From positions 1 to 64,000 of the forward strand of contig JAHXIV010000015.1 in the NCBI GenBank assembly GCA_025655455.1: a stretch of DNA of 64,000 nt, in the 5' to 3' direction. The position numbers and the translations under genes are program-made. Origin of the DNA: a gamma proteobacterium symbiont of Taylorina sp. GTDB lineage: Bacteria > Pseudomonadota > Gammaproteobacteria > GRL18. Within the stretch, counting starts at the first letter, position 1. Every line of letters starts with the position of its first letter. Below, piece after piece: positions 38,096-47,392 of the stretch. The notes beneath the pieces were generated by a model. The model was not told the DNA's origin and did not search any database. It saw only the letters and a list, made by a program, of their open reading frames with translations.

Positions 38096-38123
38096 TTGCC
38101 ATAAATAATAAAAAAGGTAGAAT
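38096..38123 (+). promoter_or_regulatory. Sigma-70 promoter of tRNA-Lys
   Basis: TTGCCA (38096-38101) and TAGAAT (38118-38123) are 16 bases apart. The region after the -10 (ATGCGCATC) is richer in GC, as in stringently controlled stable-RNA promoters. The tRNA starts about 72 bases downstream. Confidence 0.6.
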
Positions 38124-38195
38124 ATGCGCATCTTGAAAAGACGGTTATGGCTTCAACCTGATATGCCTGTTTAATTTCGTTTCTTCTTAGATAAT

Positions 38196-38271
38196 GGGGC
38201 GTTAGCTCAGTCGGTAGAGCAGTGGACTTTTAATCCATTGGTCGAGAGTTCGAGTCTCTCACGCCCCACCA
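38196..38271 (+). tRNA. tRNA-Lys (anticodon UUU)
   Basis: The 76-base gene folds into a standard cloverleaf. The acceptor stem is GGGGCGT with ACGCCCC, the D arm is GCTCAGTCGGTAGAGC, the anticodon loop is CTTTTAA, and the T loop is TTCGAGT. CCA is encoded. It lies downstream of cpoB, and an accessory region begins after it, so its 3' end is a candidate integration site. Confidence 0.97.
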
Positions 38272-38276
38272 TATTT

Positions 38277-38313
38277 AAACCCTTGTATATCAATTGATTA
38301 CGAGGGTTTTTTA
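38277..38313 (+). terminator. Terminator downstream of tRNA-Lys
   Basis: AAACCCTTGT pairs with ACGAGGGTTT (one bulge or mismatch) across an AT-rich loop and runs into TTTTTTATT. Confidence 0.7.
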
Positions 38314-38554
38314 TTTACTAGATTCTTTGCAATATATAAGTGCTTTGAGTTTTACACCATATTTACACCTTTTGTATTAATTTCGGTGCTTTTTCTGTGT
38401 TGTAATTCACCTCTTTTTTATAGTAAAAAATAAGTACTTTTTCTGTTTTTTTCATTTTGAGATAATTAAACATAAATTAAATAGATAGATATTTTCTGAA
38501 ACTGTAATCCATAAGTGAAAAATAAGTTAAAGCCTCCCCTATAAAAGATATGAT

Positions 38555-38779
38555 ATGAACAAGCAAAAAGATAATTTAAAAGATATTGAAGATCTGACAA
38601 TAAAGCTGAATAAAGCACTACAGAATATTGATGCACCAACCAGAACACAGTTAGAAGATCATAACCTGCAAATTAATGGTATCAGCATGGCATTAATGAG
38701 AGTTCAAATTGGTATCGATAATACTTTGCAGGATATGCAGGGGAAACCTAAAAAGCCTGTAATTAGTAGGGTAGGGTAA
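38555..38779 (+). CDS. Small coiled protein of unknown function
   Basis: The 74-residue charged, helical protein has no signal peptide. Its C-terminus (IGIDNTLQDMQGK, then VISRVG) recurs almost exactly in a short remnant at 58588-58671, so the gene has or had a paralogue in the genome. It lies between tRNA-Lys and the Abi gene. I do not recognise a family. Confidence 0.6.
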   Translation: MNKQKDNLKDIEDLTIKLNKALQNIDAPTRTQLEDHNLQINGISMALMRVQIGIDNTLQDMQGKPKKPVISRVG

Positions 38780-38922
38780 CTTTTTCAGATTCTGTCTGTT
38801 GTTTTAAATTTCTCTCTCTAATCCATTCCTACCAAAATAAAACTTAGTCACCAATGCGCTATACAGATTAGCTGGTTCGTCACAGTGAGTTATAAATATG
38901 TTCCATTCTTGCCAGGTGGAGC

Positions 38923-39879
38923 TTATTCTTTCCATATTGGTAGTTGTTCCCAATCAGTTGGAAATCCCATCATTCTTGTATCAATATTATGCTTGAGTAA
39001 TAACTCTTTTAATCTGGGTCGAAAGTGATGCTCCATACAAATAATATCCATCAGGTAAGCAAGCATAACCAGTGTGTTATATAGTTTCCTTTGTGAACCT
39101 GCATCTAAATTAAAGTTAGTTATCAATTTGCTTAAATGGTTACTGCGTGGAATCTGCATTGTTTTAGTCATCCGCCTATTCCATAACCTACTATGATGAG
39201 CACATATGTTTCGAATATAAGCCAAATGTTCAACAAAACTGGTTAATACATTAACAGGTAAATTGTATGTTCTTGCAATAGCAGTTCTTGTTTGTGCAGG
39301 ATTTAAACTTTTATACCATCTGGATAACAACCCAAGAGACATGACTTCACAGACTGACCACACTGGTGGTATTTTGGCTGGGTTAGTATAAGTATTATTG
39401 TAATGATGAACAAAAACTTCATCAGAGCGAGTCAATTCTTTTTTTAATGATGCCAGATTTCTTTCATGCCAATTATTATTTACGCTTAGATTAGCATTAA
39501 GGTGAGAATGGGCACCATGTTTATGTGCCATGTGATATGCCCATTGAGTACGTATAGATACTTCTATCCGTTCGATAGCATCCAGCACGAGTAAACGTAA
39601 TTCTCTGTCAAATATATAGAGATCAAGAACATCTTTGAATGTAACCCCTGATTTAAACTTGTGGTTACTATGATCTACTTCAAAAGGAAGCCAGTAGGCA
39701 CCAAGGCGAGAATAGTTGAGATGGCTAAGATAATATTCTGCTTCTTCTTCATCTTGAACATTCATTCCACGATCAATAAGAATGTTAACCTGCTCTTTAA
39801 AAGTAGTAGCTGGCTTATTAAATTTCAATTTTCTTAGCCCTAGAAATAAGTAACCCGTCGGTTTGAGGGTAAATTGCAC
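38923..39879 (-). CDS. Abi family protein (AbiD/AbiF, Abi_2; HEPN-type)
   Basis: The 318-residue cytoplasmic protein matches the Abi_2 family of abortive-infection proteins. Cues are TFKEQVNILIDRGM, YYLSHLNYSRLGAYWLPF, LYIFDRELRLLVLDAIERIE and the HEPN-like RNICAHHSRLWNR. That R-x4-H arrangement is the RNase active site in HEPN toxins. Members stop phage growth, probably by cleaving RNA when triggered. It sits just inside the accessory region after tRNA-Lys, with no evident antitoxin gene beside it. Family call is firm; its trigger and target are unknown. Confidence 0.88.
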   Translation of the reverse strand: MQFTLKPTGYLFLGLRKLKFNKPATTFKEQVNILIDRGMNVQDEEEAEYYLSHLNYSRLGAYWLPFEVDHSNHKFKSGVTFKDVLDLYIFDRELRLLVLDAIERIEVSIRTQWAYHMAHKHGAHSHLNANLSVNNNWHERNLASLKKELTRSDEVFVHHYNNTYTNPAKIPPVWSVCEVMSLGLLSRWYKSLNPAQTRTAIARTYNLPVNVLTSFVEHLAYIRNICAHHSRLWNRRMTKTMQIPRSNHLSKLITNFNLDAGSQRKLYNTLVMLAYLMDIICMEHHFRPRLKELLLKHNIDTRMMGFPTDWEQLPIWKE

Positions 39880-40051
39880 AAAGTGTAATTCATAGCCTTG
39901 ACGGGTTTTGTTGCTATTAATTATATATCCTATTGATAATTAATCAATATCCATAATGGATGATTTTTATTAGTGCATGATTTATAAGAAGTTTTATTTT
40001 TACATAATTTTAATCGCTGGTGTAATAACATCAGTCGGGGATTGGGTTGGT

Positions 40052-40702
40052 TTATGATGCGTAATATTCTATAATTTTCTTTAACTTTGCTTTTCCTATC
40101 CCTTTCATATCAAGCCAAAAATTATCAGATTTATCATTTAGTTCATTCGAATTTCTAAATCCCATATCAAACAGCACTTGTGGGCTTACCCCAGGGATAT
40201 TAATTAAGGTTCCATAAACATACTTCATGTAAAAATAATCACCTCTTTCATTATGCTTTAACCAAAAGTCACAAAACTCAGGAAGGTCTTTCATTTTTAA
40301 AAATAACTTCAGTTTTTCATCACCAGTTTTCTCTGATTCAACAATTTTTCTAAAATGAATTAAGAATGGTAGGTATTTTGATGGTTCAACAGAGCCAACA
40401 TCTGAAGAACAAGTAGAGCCTTTTTCCAGTATTGTAAATCTATCATCTAAATTAGGCATCCAAATACCTTGAGACATATCACCATATTTAGGTGCTTCAC
40501 TTGGCAATCCATTAAATACTTCACCATGATGCTCAAGAACTTTTAGTGGCACTTGCAATTGAAGTGTTGCTGAAAACCTCATGCCTTCGACAATATCATT
40601 ATTAGCATGATAAAACTCATCATTATCTTTAGGTGAATTAGATCCAGAAAAGCTCACTGTTTTAGACTTCTTCTTGCCAAACAGAAAATCAAGCAGCCCC
40701 AT
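40052..40702 (-). CDS. Unrecognised protein with C-terminal helix-hairpin-helix-like motif
   Basis: The 216-residue cytoplasmic protein opens MGLLDFLFGKKKSK, a start typical of small accessory proteins. Its last 25 residues (LDMKGIGKAKLKKIIEYY) look like a helix-hairpin-helix that could bind nucleic acid. A similar G-V-S-P-Q-V-L helix precedes it (NIPGVSPQVLFDMGF). The middle is unlike anything I recognise. It is one of three minus-strand genes in the tRNA-Lys accessory block. Confidence 0.7.
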   Translation of the reverse strand: MGLLDFLFGKKKSKTVSFSGSNSPKDNDEFYHANNDIVEGMRFSATLQLQVPLKVLEHHGEVFNGLPSEAPKYGDMSQGIWMPNLDDRFTILEKGSTCSSDVGSVEPSKYLPFLIHFRKIVESEKTGDEKLKLFLKMKDLPEFCDFWLKHNERGDYFYMKYVYGTLINIPGVSPQVLFDMGFRNSNELNDKSDNFWLDMKGIGKAKLKKIIEYYAS

Positions 40703-40780
40703 AAAAATCTCCTTTTCTACAAATATACCACCTTATTCACATTTATTAAAATAGTTGATTTGAAGTCGTACCCTTGTTGA

Positions 40781-41395
40781 TTAACTAAAATCTAACCCAC
40801 CTATCAATTTTCTAACCGCTTTTAAAAACTTCTTAAATCCTTTGGGGTAATAATTAGAACCATCAGAAATAATTTTTTTATTGCCATCATAAATTATGAT
40901 TACTTCCCATTGAGTAGCATCGAGAACATCAGGATCATAATATTTTCGTTCCCATCCCCATACTTTTAACTTATCCAGTTTTTGCCAGAACTTATTCCAT
41001 CGCTTTTCTGTTGGAATAGGTCTTTCCTCGCCATTATAATCAAAGGGAACAACCCCATCATCATTAAACTTTAATGAGTAATTAGATCCACCATAGCCAC
41101 CTATTGATATAGATATTTTCTTGGGCAGGTAGCTGGCATTATTTATTGCTGTTTTCATTAATTCCTCAGAAGCAGCAATTTTACCATCTATTATATCTTG
41201 GTAAATTTCTTCTGTGCCTTCTTCACTGGAAATAAATGAAGTGATAAATGCACCACCTCTTTTTTGCATTTTAATGTTAGCTTTGTCAATTAATCTATCA
41301 AAATCAGCTTCATTGATATCATCAGGAATACTAATACCGTAATCTTCTGTAAATACCCTGGCATCTTCTATATCTTGTTTGCTTACTTTTTTCAT
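40781..41395 (-). CDS. Unrecognised protein with a truncated duplicate nearby
   Basis: The 204-residue protein has an acidic N-terminal helix region and a mixed C-terminal part (WEVIIIYDGNKKIISDGSN, then GFKKFLKAVRKLIGGL). No signal peptide or known motif is seen. The final 38 codons are repeated with few changes at 46848-46973, marking a past duplication within this block. The function is unknown; a role in defence or toxin-immunity would be guesswork. Confidence 0.7.
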   Translation of the reverse strand: MKKVSKQDIEDARVFTEDYGISIPDDINEADFDRLIDKANIKMQKRGGAFITSFISSEEGTEEIYQDIIDGKIAASEELMKTAINNASYLPKKISISIGGYGGSNYSLKFNDDGVVPFDYNGEERPIPTEKRWNKFWQKLDKLKVWGWERKYYDPDVLDATQWEVIIIYDGNKKIISDGSNYYPKGFKKFLKAVRKLIGGLDFS

Positions 41396-41496
41396 ATTCT
41401 CAGTACCTATAGGCTTTAGATTCTATCCTATATGATAATTATTAACAAAACTGTTAAAAAAGGTGAGGAGAACTCTGCCCACCTCTAATCTAATAG

Positions 41497-41754
41497 CTAC
41501 TTCCTCCCTGCTTTCATTATCAATCCTGCCTGAAATAACAGTGTTTCAATCATGTGGCTGCACTGATCAATAACATAAGTATCTTCAAAGGCAATCTCAC
41601 TGCCACTAGACAGGTTTGTAACAATGGTATTTAAAAAATTTATCTGATCCATCAGAATAGAATGAGCATCATAATCAATCTCTTCACATGGTGGAACAGT
41701 AAAGTATTTCTCTGGCAATCCCTCAAGGTTGACAGGTTCAGTCAATGAAAGCAC
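41497..41754 (-). CDS. Small unrecognised protein, probably 5'-truncated
   Basis: The 85-residue ORF starts at a GTG and overlaps the first bases of the opposite-strand C13-protease relic. Homology of that relic begins right at this overlap, so the same junction probably removed the original 5' ends of both genes. The remaining sequence (MDQINFLNTIVTNLSSGSEI, MIETLLFQAGLIMKAGRK) looks like a genuine helical coding region but is unknown to me. Confidence 0.45.
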   Translation of the reverse strand: MLSLTEPVNLEGLPEKYFTVPPCEEIDYDAHSILMDQINFLNTIVTNLSSGSEIAFEDTYVIDQCSHMIETLLFQAGLIMKAGRK

Positions 41755-43691
41755 ACCAGTTTTGGTCTATTTGATTGACCATGGAGGTAGTAATCATTTC
41801 TACTTATACAAACCCGCTAATGGTTATGCTGAAGTTGTAACAGCAGATGAAGTTTCAAGTTGGTTAAATATGCTCCAAGGCAAGTCCAAAGCACGTGTGA
41901 CTTTAGTCTATGATGCCTGTCATTCAGGCAGCTTTATGGATGAGTTAAAACAATCATCCTCTCAGGACTTTGACAGAAGTCTGCTGTTCAGTTCAACCCC
42001 TGAACAGTTGGCCTATTTTGGTGCCAAAGGTGCTTTGTCCTATTCTCATTTTTTCTGGAATAATATCAGTCAGGGGATGGATTTGCGTACTGCTCACCGC
42101 TCAGCCACCGTTGCGGTGCGTGCAGTGACCCAGAATGATGGCAGGAGTTATCAAACCACAGTGATAGATGATAATGGTGACGGTGAAGATAATTACGTGG
42201 ATGGTTCACTAGCCAGGGATACTTATTTAGGCATTGATATCAATAAAACCGTAACTTATCCTCAGATAGTCAAACATCAGGGTAGTAGTACCACCATCGA
42301 TATCAGCCAAAACGGCAAGCTGGATTTATTTGCTCGTGTGGATTTAGTTAAAGATAAAATTGAACGAGTCTGGGTCATTGTCATCCCTCCCGATAGCAAG
42401 ACTACTGGTAGTGAAGCAATAACAGAGCTACCTGTGATTGAATTGGATAAGTATGATGCTATTAGTGGAGAATATAGAGCAACTTCTGATATCTTCAGGC
42501 AAAGTGGCAAATATACGGTGTCGTACTATGCTAAAACTAAGACTGGAGTTAACTCACGCTTTCCTCTTGTCAGCCTAATCATGGTCACTGACTCAGGCTA
42601 TCAGGCGCTGGAACAAAAGGATTTACATGCTGTTATTGTGGTGGGAGAAGATGCCATAAACCACTTACACAAAGCGGCCACTAATAATGCCAATCTGGCT
42701 TATCAAACTCTGAGAAACAGGGGCGTAAACCGGGATAATATCTATTATCTTAATAATGTACCTCAAGATGCCGATGGTGATGGACAAATCGATACCCAAT
42801 CTAAAACAGTGAATTCCAGTGCCATTAATAGCGCTATTAAGCAATGGGCTCAATCTAAAGTCAATAGCACCACACCCTTACTGATTTATCTAACTGGTAA
42901 TGGTGGTGATGAAGAATTTATTGTCAGTGCGAGTGATACACTCTCTGCCAGCACTCTGGCGAATTCTGATAAAGAATATGAACGCATTAACCTGTTTTCT
43001 ACCCAGGCAGAGCAAGGTGCCTATTATGGTGCAGATGGACAATTATCCTTTTCCTACTTTTTCTGGAGCAATACGGCACGAGGATTAGATGTCCGTCGTG
43101 CTTTTTTAAATACCCGAAGAACCTTATCAACGGCTACCCGAAGTCTGCGTAGTTATCAACAGGCTCTAATGGATGATAATGGGGAGCCGATTCAACTGCT
43201 GAATTTACCACTAAGTATAGGCAAAGTGGTTCCAATGGTACTCTAACAGTTAATGTTGCTTCCGGTACTGTTGAAGTCACTGATAAAATGATATCACTTA
43301 TACTCTAAACGCAGGACAGGAAAAAATCATTCCATATAAAGTACCACGTGCAGACTGGGTATTGCCTGTTGATAATGACATACTCAGTGGTGGTGAAAAC
43401 AATCTGCTTGTTTGGAAGGAATATCCAGGTGCCAGCAGTTATCAAATGGAGTTTAATCTTCCTACTCCGGTATTTTCTGAAGAAAATGCCAGTCGTCCAC
43501 AGTATCAAAAACAGGTCATTCCATTGCCATCAGGTTCTTATGCTAAGGTCGATGGTGATTTAATAGCCTTTAATCTGCCACTACCAAAAGGGGCTGATGG
43601 ACTGGTTTTAGAGTTGAGAATATTTGCTTTAGATGCTGCCGGCAATATTATTAGTGAAAGCATTTCCAGTGACAGTAATCAGAGACTGTGA
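41729..43691 (+). pseudogene. Broken C13/caspase-like protease gene with tandem protease-like domains
   Basis: The first unit keeps a catalytic His (YLIDHGG) and Cys (LVYDACHSGSF) typical of C13 (legumain/caspase-clan) peptidases, but its N-terminal half is gone. A second unit (HAVIVVGEDAINHLHKAATN onward) repeats the fold. There the His position reads TGNGG and the Cys segment is deleted, so it is inactive. The reading frame breaks near 43225, again near 43290, and resumes as GQEKIIPYKVPRADW into a beta-sandwich-like tail ending at 43691. Full-length relatives are secreted. This copy cannot make a whole protein. Confidence 0.78.
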
Positions 43692-43721
43692 CAGATTAGA
43701 ATTCATATAAGGAAGTAATTT

Positions 43722-44135
43722 ATGTTAAAACAATTTATTCTCACGATGTTTATGGTTGCACAATCAACAATGGTTTTTGCAGCTGTGCCTGATATTTCTG
43801 GTACTTATTCTGGTACAAAGAATACAAGTGAAATTTGTACAGATGTAGATGGCAATGAGTTTGATAGCAGTAGGAAGGACTCTATTTCTAATTTTAAAAT
43901 AAGTCAAACAGGTTCAACTTTCTTTGTTTTATTTGATGATGATGATGGAATCTCATATACAATCTCTATTTCAGGATCTATTGATAGCTTTAGTAATATC
44001 AGTGGTATCATATCAACTGAATGGTCTGATAATTACCATAGTGATGATTATGGTTCAGGTGAAGGGGTAATAGATGGTAAATTTATTGTAGACAATAACC
44101 AAATGGTAGATGTCAACGTAAAGCAGACAAGTTGA
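43722..44135 (+). CDS. Exported protein of unknown function
   Basis: The 137-residue protein has a clear signal peptide (LKQFILTMFMVAQSTMVFA) and a compact Ser/Asp-rich beta-type mature domain (DISGTYSGTKNTSEICTD, FKISQTGSTFFVLF, SISGSIDSFSNISG). The pattern suggests a lipocalin-like or beta-sandwich domain, but no family is recognised. It follows the protease relic by 30 bases, with AAGGAAG before the start. Confidence 0.6.
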   Translation: MLKQFILTMFMVAQSTMVFAAVPDISGTYSGTKNTSEICTDVDGNEFDSSRKDSISNFKISQTGSTFFVLFDDDDGISYTISISGSIDSFSNISGIISTEWSDNYHSDDYGSGEGVIDGKFIVDNNQMVDVNVKQTS

Positions 44136-44255
44136 CTAAAAACAATATATGTATCGGTTGAGGACTAAGCAGTCAAATCATAATTCTTGAAACTTATAAA
44201 TTTGGATAGTGAATTAGAATTTTGTGAATAACTACAGAAAAATGATAATATAAAC

Positions 44256-44486
44256 TTATTGCAAATCGAGTCTGCTTTTGCTGTTGAACTTATTGCTTTT
44301 TTCCTGCAAGTTACCAAAAAATAAAGGCAAACTCAGGGATAAAAATGGATCATGGTGGTATTTGTAACAAAAATCCCAATAACAACGAAGCCACTTTGTG
44401 AAAAAATATTGATATTGCTTTGGTAATTTACTATCCCTGAGGATTTGAGTGAAATTTTGATTTAAATTCTCGGGTAACTTTTGCAT
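44256..44486 (-). pseudogene. N-terminal fragment of a tyrosine-recombinase (integron-integrase-like)
   Basis: The 76-residue ORF carries the SAM-like core-binding start typical of these integrases (LPKQYQYFFTKWLRCYWDFC, then YKYHHDPFLS and LFFGNLQEK). It stops before the catalytic R-H-x-x-R-Y domain. It is one of two integrase fragments in the block after tRNA-Lys. Confidence 0.6.
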
Positions 44487-44621
44487 AAGATCTATCCATA
44501 AACTTTTTAATATGCCAAATTGTGTGTTATCCAGAAGGGATTACAAGCTATTGAGATTATTCTTGAGAAATATACAAAATTGGGATATAACTAAACAGAA
44601 CTAGTCAACAACTTATTATGC

Positions 44622-44708
44622 TCACCAGACCGTATTAAGTAACTCAATTGCTCTAAGATTTTGATCTGCAGTTACAAGTTGAGAAGATTCTAAAGCAGGA
44701 GTTACCAT
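44622..44708 (-). pseudogene. Possible C-terminal relic of a PIN-domain (VapC-like) toxin
   Basis: A 28-codon stretch contains SSQLVTADQNLRAIELL, which resembles the closing strand and helix of PIN nucleases (pattern L-V-T-A-D-x-x-L). The rest of the domain is missing. The match is short. Confidence 0.25.
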
Positions 44709-44761
44709 GTTTTGGTAAAAAAAGTTAATGGTAACAGTGCTAAAGGGGAGACAGAAGAAAA

Positions 44762-45481
44762 ATGAGTTTTATTCAACGTATAAAAGAATGGATTAGTCCA
44801 GAATCAAAGAAAGAAAAGTCTATTTTTAATCTAGCGGATATAGGTGATATTACCGTTGAAGATGAAAATGGAAGGGAATGGAGATTACATTATAAGAGGG
44901 AAGGTGAGTTGAGGAATGGGTATAACGAAAATGGTTACTGGACCCATGCTATGCGTGATGATGGTCACGAGATTTGGTTTTGGGGTGATAGCGATGAGAC
45001 AAAACGCTACAGTCATAATCCAAAAAGTGGTGGAAGACGGTGGTATAACTCGTCAGGTAACCGAGAAAAGCTTTTAGATAATTATGCCGACAATCTTTTT
45101 ATTCTAACTTATCGTTTATCAGATGGTATTTGGCGTAATAAAATAGTTGACATTAGCATGGAAGAACTCAGTCCAAAACTAACCTACAGCAAAAATAGCG
45201 ATGGTAATAAAGAAGGACGTGATGAGAATGGTAATAGAATACATTTCAAACAAAGTGATGGTTTTGAGGTATGGTGTGCGTTCGATAGTGACAATGAAAT
45301 TTACCAAATGGCAGGATATATTAATAACGAAGGTAATTTCATATTTGAATATGAAAAATGGTTTGACCATGACGGGAATGTAATTCGATATAAAAAACAT
45401 AAAGGATTCCAGAAATGGTTTGACAGTAATGGCAATCTAGTCCGTCAAGAAGATGCTGATGGAAATGATGTGCCTGTTTGA
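44762..45481 (+). CDS. Unrecognised repeat-containing protein
   Basis: The 239-residue protein has no signal peptide. It is built of recurring short units of the form D-x-N/D-G-N-x, followed by a hydrophobic/aromatic strand, for example GRDENGNRIHFKQSDGFEVW, KWFDHDGNVIRYKKHKGFQK and WFDSNGNLVRQEDADGND. The pattern is reminiscent of MORN- or YD-like beta-hairpin repeats. Such repeats occur in toxin/immunity and defence islands, but no role can be assigned. GGGGAGA precedes the start. Confidence 0.68.
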   Translation: MSFIQRIKEWISPESKKEKSIFNLADIGDITVEDENGREWRLHYKREGELRNGYNENGYWTHAMRDDGHEIWFWGDSDETKRYSHNPKSGGRRWYNSSGNREKLLDNYADNLFILTYRLSDGIWRNKIVDISMEELSPKLTYSKNSDGNKEGRDENGNRIHFKQSDGFEVWCAFDSDNEIYQMAGYINNEGNFIFEYEKWFDHDGNVIRYKKHKGFQKWFDSNGNLVRQEDADGNDVPV

Positions 45482-45778
45482 GGGATAGGAAATTCAATAG
45501 CGTTTTTCAATCTATAAACCGATAATTATGATGATTATAGTTTTATTAATGTTTTGGAATCTTGTGATTAGTGATAGAGAATTCAAAAAAATGATTCGAA
45601 AATCCATACCCTCAGTTTTTGATGTGGATCTCCAGATAATGACCTTTATGTGTAGTTGGCGAACAACAATACCTACCAGGCACCATTTCATTGTCTTTTT
45701 GCCCCATATATAAATATTTAACTTAACATAATTTTACTGATATTCTGAATGGATGTTGCACTAATTCAGGAGATCAAT

Positions 45779-46333
45779 ATGAATTCTTATGACCAATCAA
45801 CCGCATGGTTGCATAATAGTCCGTTAGCTCCTTATATAGACGCTTATAAACAACATTTTATTCAGGAGTCCTATTCACCAAAAACCAGTAAAGCCTACTT
45901 TCATTATGTAGCCCATTTTGCTTATTGGATGACACAAACTAATCTTAATATTCATCATGTAAATGAGACCACAATCCAAGAATTTATCAATGGATGTCAG
46001 TCAAACTGTGCAAGTATATCTTATACTGAGAAATGTATGCATGCAGCATTGATTCATCTTATTAATATTCTTGTTGAAGAAGGAGTATCAATTTATCCCG
46101 ATAAAAAACCGACTCTAGTAGATGAAGAGTTACAAGCTTTTGACGACTACATGAATCATGTTAAAGGGCTTGCCCCTAAAACACGGCATCAATACCTTTA
46201 TATAACTGAGCGATTACTCTGTGAAAAATTTTCTACAGGAGCTGTTGTGATTTCAGAAATTATGCCAGAAGATGTTCGTCAATTCATAAACCATCAGAAA
46301 GAACTTTATACGACTTTTTATTGCGGAGTTTAA
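45779..46333 (+). pseudogene. Truncated tyrosine-recombinase (XerC/D-like), N-terminal domain only
   Basis: The 184-residue product keeps the SAM-like DNA-binding domains of phage-type integrases (YIDAYKQHFIQESYSPKTSK, HFAYWMTQTNLNIHHVNETT, FDDYMNHVKGLAPKTRHQYL). It ends at LYTTFYCGV, before the catalytic domain with its Arg-His-Arg-Tyr residues. ATG 45779 has AGGAG upstream; an in-frame ATG 30 bases earlier does not. It is the second integrase relic of the region. Confidence 0.75.
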
Positions 46334-46464
46334 TTCTTCAATGAAAAATTGATAATGCTAAAATTTTATTCACTGTTTTTCATTTAAGGCGTATAATGTT
46401 TATGTAGAAGTAAATAACTTAACTGGTATAATTCACCAGGTACTCAGGAACATTTATTCTAGCA

Positions 46465-46833
46465 ATGAATATTAACAGTTTAGATTTAGCTAACAATTAT
46501 CTAACCAGTACTCAGAACAGAAAAATAGAAGATGCCAAAAATGCTTCTATACCACAACTGAAAAGTACTGGCCGATTTGATGCTGATAAAAATAATGGCT
46601 TAGGTAATAAAATTGAAAATAACCGCCTATCTACCATAGATGAAACTACTGCTGAAAATATAGAATTATACGGTCCAAAAACTCTGATGGACACATTAAG
46701 CTCATCACCCACTCATGATTTGAGTATCGATAAAAATAATCAAAAAAACTCTATATTAGAACAAGCATACAGAACTGTAGAGTTAGAGAACAATAGTAGC
46801 GAAAAGACCACTATAATTGACCAATATGTTTAA
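46465..46833 (+). CDS. Unrecognised small soluble protein
   Basis: The 122-residue protein is hydrophilic, Asn/Ser/Thr-rich and probably largely disordered, without signal peptide or known motif. It begins MNINSLDLANNYL. The ribosome binding site is weak (AGGAACA further upstream). It ends just before the duplicated tail at 46848. It may be a real accessory gene or chance. Confidence 0.45.
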   Translation: MNINSLDLANNYLTSTQNRKIEDAKNASIPQLKSTGRFDADKNNGLGNKIENNRLSTIDETTAENIELYGPKTLMDTLSSSPTHDLSIDKNNQKNSILEQAYRTVELENNSSEKTTIIDQYV

Positions 46834-47392
46834 AACTCTCTTACTGATTAACTAAAACCCAACCCATCAATTAATTTCCTAACCGCTTTTAAAAACATCT
46901 TAAATCCTCTGGGGTAATCATTAGAACCATCAGAAATAATTTTTTTATTGCTATCATAAATTATAATTAACCTGAGATCTGGATAAGGAATCTCTAATAT
47001 ACAATTAAATAGTTAATGGAAGAAAACACACATGGGAGAATAATAAATATCCAGTATAAGCTATACTGAAATTAAAAGATAAACTGGACTGGTTATATGA
47101 GTAGGAGCCTGACGCTTCAAAAAGAAACATCAGGCTTGGTCAGTATATCCAGCGGTGAATGGGATGGTACGAAAGTGTGATAAATCAACAACCCTGCAGT
47201 TTGTTTGTTGTTATTGAAATTTTTCACCATCTTTATCATTATGACGTATTACTCCTTCATGATTAATATAGTGAGCATATACACTCGTGGTACTTGGAAA
47301 TGCAGCGATGATTTTCTTCTTTTTGATGACTGAATGTACAGGTAGTACCTGATTGAGGCAAAAATAAAAAGTAACGAAGCCTGCATTGATCC
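46834..47392. other. Non-coding stretch holding a duplicated gene tail
   Basis: It contains the 126-base relic described separately (46848-46973) and a hairpin AGCCTGA/TCAGGCT (47107-47136) without a T run. A minus-strand open stretch (about 47213-47390) follows the collagen-like gene stop without a convincing start. No intact gene is seen. Confidence 0.5.
46848..46973 (-). pseudogene. Duplicated 3' end of the gene at 40781-41395
   Basis: On the minus strand this reads IIIYDSNKKIISDGSN, then a close copy of the rest of the last 40 residues and the stop codon of the 40781 gene, with only a handful of changes. Homology stops abruptly near 46973. It marks a partial duplication about 6 kb apart. 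Confidence 0.85.

Noticed and set aside
45528-45713. 61-codon plus-strand ORF
   Set aside because: No ribosome binding site, atypical composition and no recognisable product; this spacer probably holds decayed sequence.
47107-47136. Hairpin AGCCTGA/TCAGGCT as a terminator
   Set aside because: The 16-base loop is not followed by a T run on either strand.
47213-47390. Minus-strand open stretch after the collagen-like gene (ends HNDKDGEKFQ)
   Set aside because: No start codon in the long frame, and the alternative ATG frame gives an implausible peptide; possibly a relic but not supportable.
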